From: an uncultured Ectothiorhodospiraceae bacterium
Lineage (GTDB): Bacteria > Pseudomonadota > Gammaproteobacteria > Nitrococcales > Nitrococcaceae
Reading direction: 5' to 3'
Assembly (NCBI GenBank): GCA_913061005.1
Contig: CAJXSH010000012.1
Span: 1 to 49,525, forward strand
DNA: 49,525 nt
Of this stretch, positions 48,263 through 49,525 are shown one piece after another. The stretch's first letter is position 1; each line of letters opens with the position of its first letter. The notes beneath the pieces were generated by a model. It was not told the DNA's origin. It saw nothing but the letters and a program-made list of their open reading frames with translations, and did no database searches. The position numbers and the translations under genes are program-made.

Positions 48263-48622
48263 ATGGATCAAGATATAATCGCCGAAAGGTTAGTTGCTGA
48301 GAATCGCGCAGACCTACGCAACAAAATTATTATAGACGGCGAGGATCTTAGCGCATTCGCCACAGCGGAACTCGGGCGTACAGTAAGCCCCTCCACGCTG
48401 TCGGACGCAATCCAGTCCTTCAAGAACCGGACCTACGACGACCGCGACGTCACTGTCGTGGATGCAGCAACCGCGCTTTGCCATCAAGTTGCGGATCGTG
48501 TCTGGGGGAAATGCAGCGATCAGGAAGCCGATGAGTGGGAAGAAATCGATATTGCTACCGATTGGATCATGGAGCCTGACTCAGACGGTAGCGAAATTAG
48601 GGTTGTTGTACGGCCCAGCTAG
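48263..48622 (+). CDS. hypothetical acidic protein, possible DNA-binding
   Basis: A 119-codon gene starting 18 bp after the extended -10, with GAGAG about ten bases before the ATG. I do not recognise it. The segment SAFATAELGRTVSPSTLSDAI (about 31-51) has the pattern of a helix-turn-helix, while the C-terminal third is very acidic (ADEWEEIDIATDW). The small size and the palindrome upstream suggest an autoregulated regulator or antitoxin, which is inference. Confidence 0.55.
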   Translation: MDQDIIAERLVAENRADLRNKIIIDGEDLSAFATAELGRTVSPSTLSDAIQSFKNRTYDDRDVTVVDAATALCHQVADRVWGKCSDQEADEWEEIDIATDWIMEPDSDGSEIRVVVRPS

Positions 48623-48642
48623 CCTTAATCCAGAAACCGCAC

Positions 48643-49149
48643 CTATGCTTCCGCAATGATCAACGCCTCGGCTCCCAGATGATCACCGACGGTCAGATCC
48701 AAATCTCCTAACTCAGGAGCGCTGAAGTTCCAGTAAAAGGACATTCCACTAAATAACTCCCCTTGATGATCGCGATCAATCCAACGCTCAAAATCTGAGC
48801 GACAAACTCCATCCTTCAAGGGAAGATCAAACCACCCTTCAACCTTACAGAGCGGGATGGGGGAGCTTGAGAAGTCTACACCGACTACACGGACCGTCGA
48901 CGCCTCAAATTCGCCAAAGGTATCCTCTTTCAGGATATCTCTCCACCCTTCAAAATTGTCAGCCACAAAGAGCCCGCCCACGAATGGCGCTACTAATTCA
49001 ATAACGGCTGGCGAATTACCTTCCTTAGCTGCGTCCCATAGATTCTTTGCCTGCACAATTTTCGTCGGCAATAGAGCTGAGTATTGTGGCTGTTCAGCCA
49101 CTCGGAACCACTTCATATTGCCGTAAACCGTGACAAATTCGCTCTGCAT
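48643..49149 (-). CDS. hypothetical protein
   Basis: A 168-codon gene on the minus strand. The ATG at 49149 is preceded by GGGGGTGAT at good spacing. The protein is soluble and acidic, with five or more Trp residues and segments such as VAPFVGGLFVADNFEGWRDI and ERWIDRDHQGELFSGMSFYW. I do not recognise a family. Its profile resembles immunity-type proteins in polymorphic toxin loci, but no toxin is in the window. It is convergent with the gene at 48263 and lies 68 nt after a 35-codon frame. Confidence 0.6.
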   Translation of the reverse strand: MQSEFVTVYGNMKWFRVAEQPQYSALLPTKIVQAKNLWDAAKEGNSPAVIELVAPFVGGLFVADNFEGWRDILKEDTFGEFEASTVRVVGVDFSSSPIPLCKVEGWFDLPLKDGVCRSDFERWIDRDHQGELFSGMSFYWNFSAPELGDLDLTVGDHLGAEALIIAEA

Positions 49150-49217
49150 AGATCACCCCCACCACAACAGCGCTTCACAAATTCTACTCAACCCTCCAAC
49201 AGTGCCGATTGGCCAAA

Positions 49218-49325
49218 CTACGCATGCGACCCGACATACGGTTCATAGTTTTTCTCCAGTACATTGACATTGACCACACAGGCTTCCGTCGCAGCATCGT
49301 TAAACTGATAGGTATCCACGCTCAC
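49218..49325 (-). CDS. possible 35-codon gene coupled to the upstream gene
   Basis: A GTG start overlaps the stop codon of the upstream gene as GTGA. The frame runs 35 codons to TAG and reads SVDTYQFNDAATEACVVNV, then LEKNYEPYVG. The composition is balanced and protein-like. The overlap suggests translational coupling, but the frame could also be the displaced C-terminus of the upstream gene after a frameshift. Confidence 0.4.
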   Translation of the reverse strand: MSVDTYQFNDAATEACVVNVNVLEKNYEPYVGSHA

Positions 49326-49525
49326 TCGGCATGTTGCCTCGAGAGATCTGCGAACGAGTACCCACCCTCTTCACGGAGATAGCGCTCCAAGCCAGAAAGA
49401 TCGGCGTTGACAAAGCTGTCGTCGGACACCTCATAAGGCTTATCCATCGCGTTCACAATGATCGACATTCCGCCAATGGCGTAAATTGCGAGCATTGTTG
49501 CGATAAGCCCCGTTACACCGGGCAT
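49322..49525 (-). CDS. small membrane protein, possibly truncated by window edge
   Basis: A minus-strand frame of 67 codons from the ATG at the very last bases of the window. One hydrophobic helix (about 4-26, GLIATMLAIYAIGGMSIIV) is followed by a polar, acidic domain of about 40 residues. Whether the ATG at 49525 is the true start cannot be judged, because the upstream sequence is missing. It appears to lead a unit with the 35-codon frame and the gene at 49149. Confidence 0.5.
   Translation of the reverse strand: MPGVTGLIATMLAIYAIGGMSIIVNAMDKPYEVSDDSFVNADLSGLERYLREEGGYSFADLSRQHAE

Noticed and set aside
44166-49525. CRISPR array or phage attachment repeat in the island
   Set aside because: I found no regularly spaced repeats and no second copy of the tRNA-Glu 3' end in the window.

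Overview
The window looks like a chromosome segment of a high-GC gammaproteobacterium. From base 1 to about 44.1 kb it is dense, conserved core genome whose gene order largely matches Escherichia coli and Pseudomonas neighbourhoods: lon-clpX-clpP-tig, rpsF-priB-rpsR-rplI, queG/nnr-tsaE-amiB-mutL-miaA-hfq-hflX-hflK-hflC-DUF2065-purA and pcnB-folK-panB-panC. Many proteins are rich in Asp and Glu (YceI, the S6 tail, ClpX), genes are packed with 4-bp overlaps, and hisZ and a deoxynucleoside kinase are present. This fits a streamlined halophilic Ectothiorhodospiraceae-type bacterium, possibly Spiribacter-like. That assignment is inference; there is no rRNA here to confirm it.

Layout. 0-6.5 kb (minus strand): tRNA-Val, HU-beta, Lon, ClpX, ClpP, trigger factor and tRNA-Leu(UAG), a proteostasis block. 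6.5-12.1 kb: a LysR regulator, a DUF427 protein and a P-type cation ATPase on the minus strand, divergent from yceI and wrbA, with a strong terminator after wrbA. 12.1-14.6 kb: minus-strand tRNAs Pro, His and Lys, the plus-strand helicase rhlE, tRNA-Arg and folD. 14.6-24.1 kb (minus): a replication, translation and cell-wall block running rnr-rlmB-rpsF-priB-rpsR-DUF2232-rplI-dnaB-alr-radA. 24.3 kb: plus-strand tRNA-Leu(CAG), whose 3' end overlaps the purA stop codon. 24.3-37.1 kb (minus): nnr-tsaE-amiB-mutL-miaA-hfq-hflX-hflK-hflC-DUF2065-hisZ-purA. queG is divergent from nnr. 38.2-44.0 kb (minus): pcnB-folK-deoxynucleoside kinase-panB-panC-pgi, a tightly coupled operon for RNA polyadenylation, folate, pantothenate and sugar phosphate metabolism.

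From tRNA-Glu (44091-44165) to the window end the character changes abruptly. GC falls, coding density falls, and recognisable genes are only fragments: the C-terminus of a sugar ABC transporter permease and the C-terminus of an IS3-family transposase. Around them are small, mostly acidic genes I do not recognise: a possible three-gene unit at 46045-46978, a 191-codon gene at 47233, a 119-codon gene at 48263 behind a palindromic operator-like sequence, and a minus-strand cluster at the right edge with a 35-codon coupled gene. This looks like the decayed edge of an island at a tRNA gene. It could be an array of orphan immunity or toxin-antitoxin genes, but that is only a hypothesis.

A regulatory theme in the core is that four genes (rnr, nnr, queG and the LysR gene) have a -10-like hexamer six nucleotides before the start codon and no Shine-Dalgarno sequence, which suggests leaderless mRNAs.
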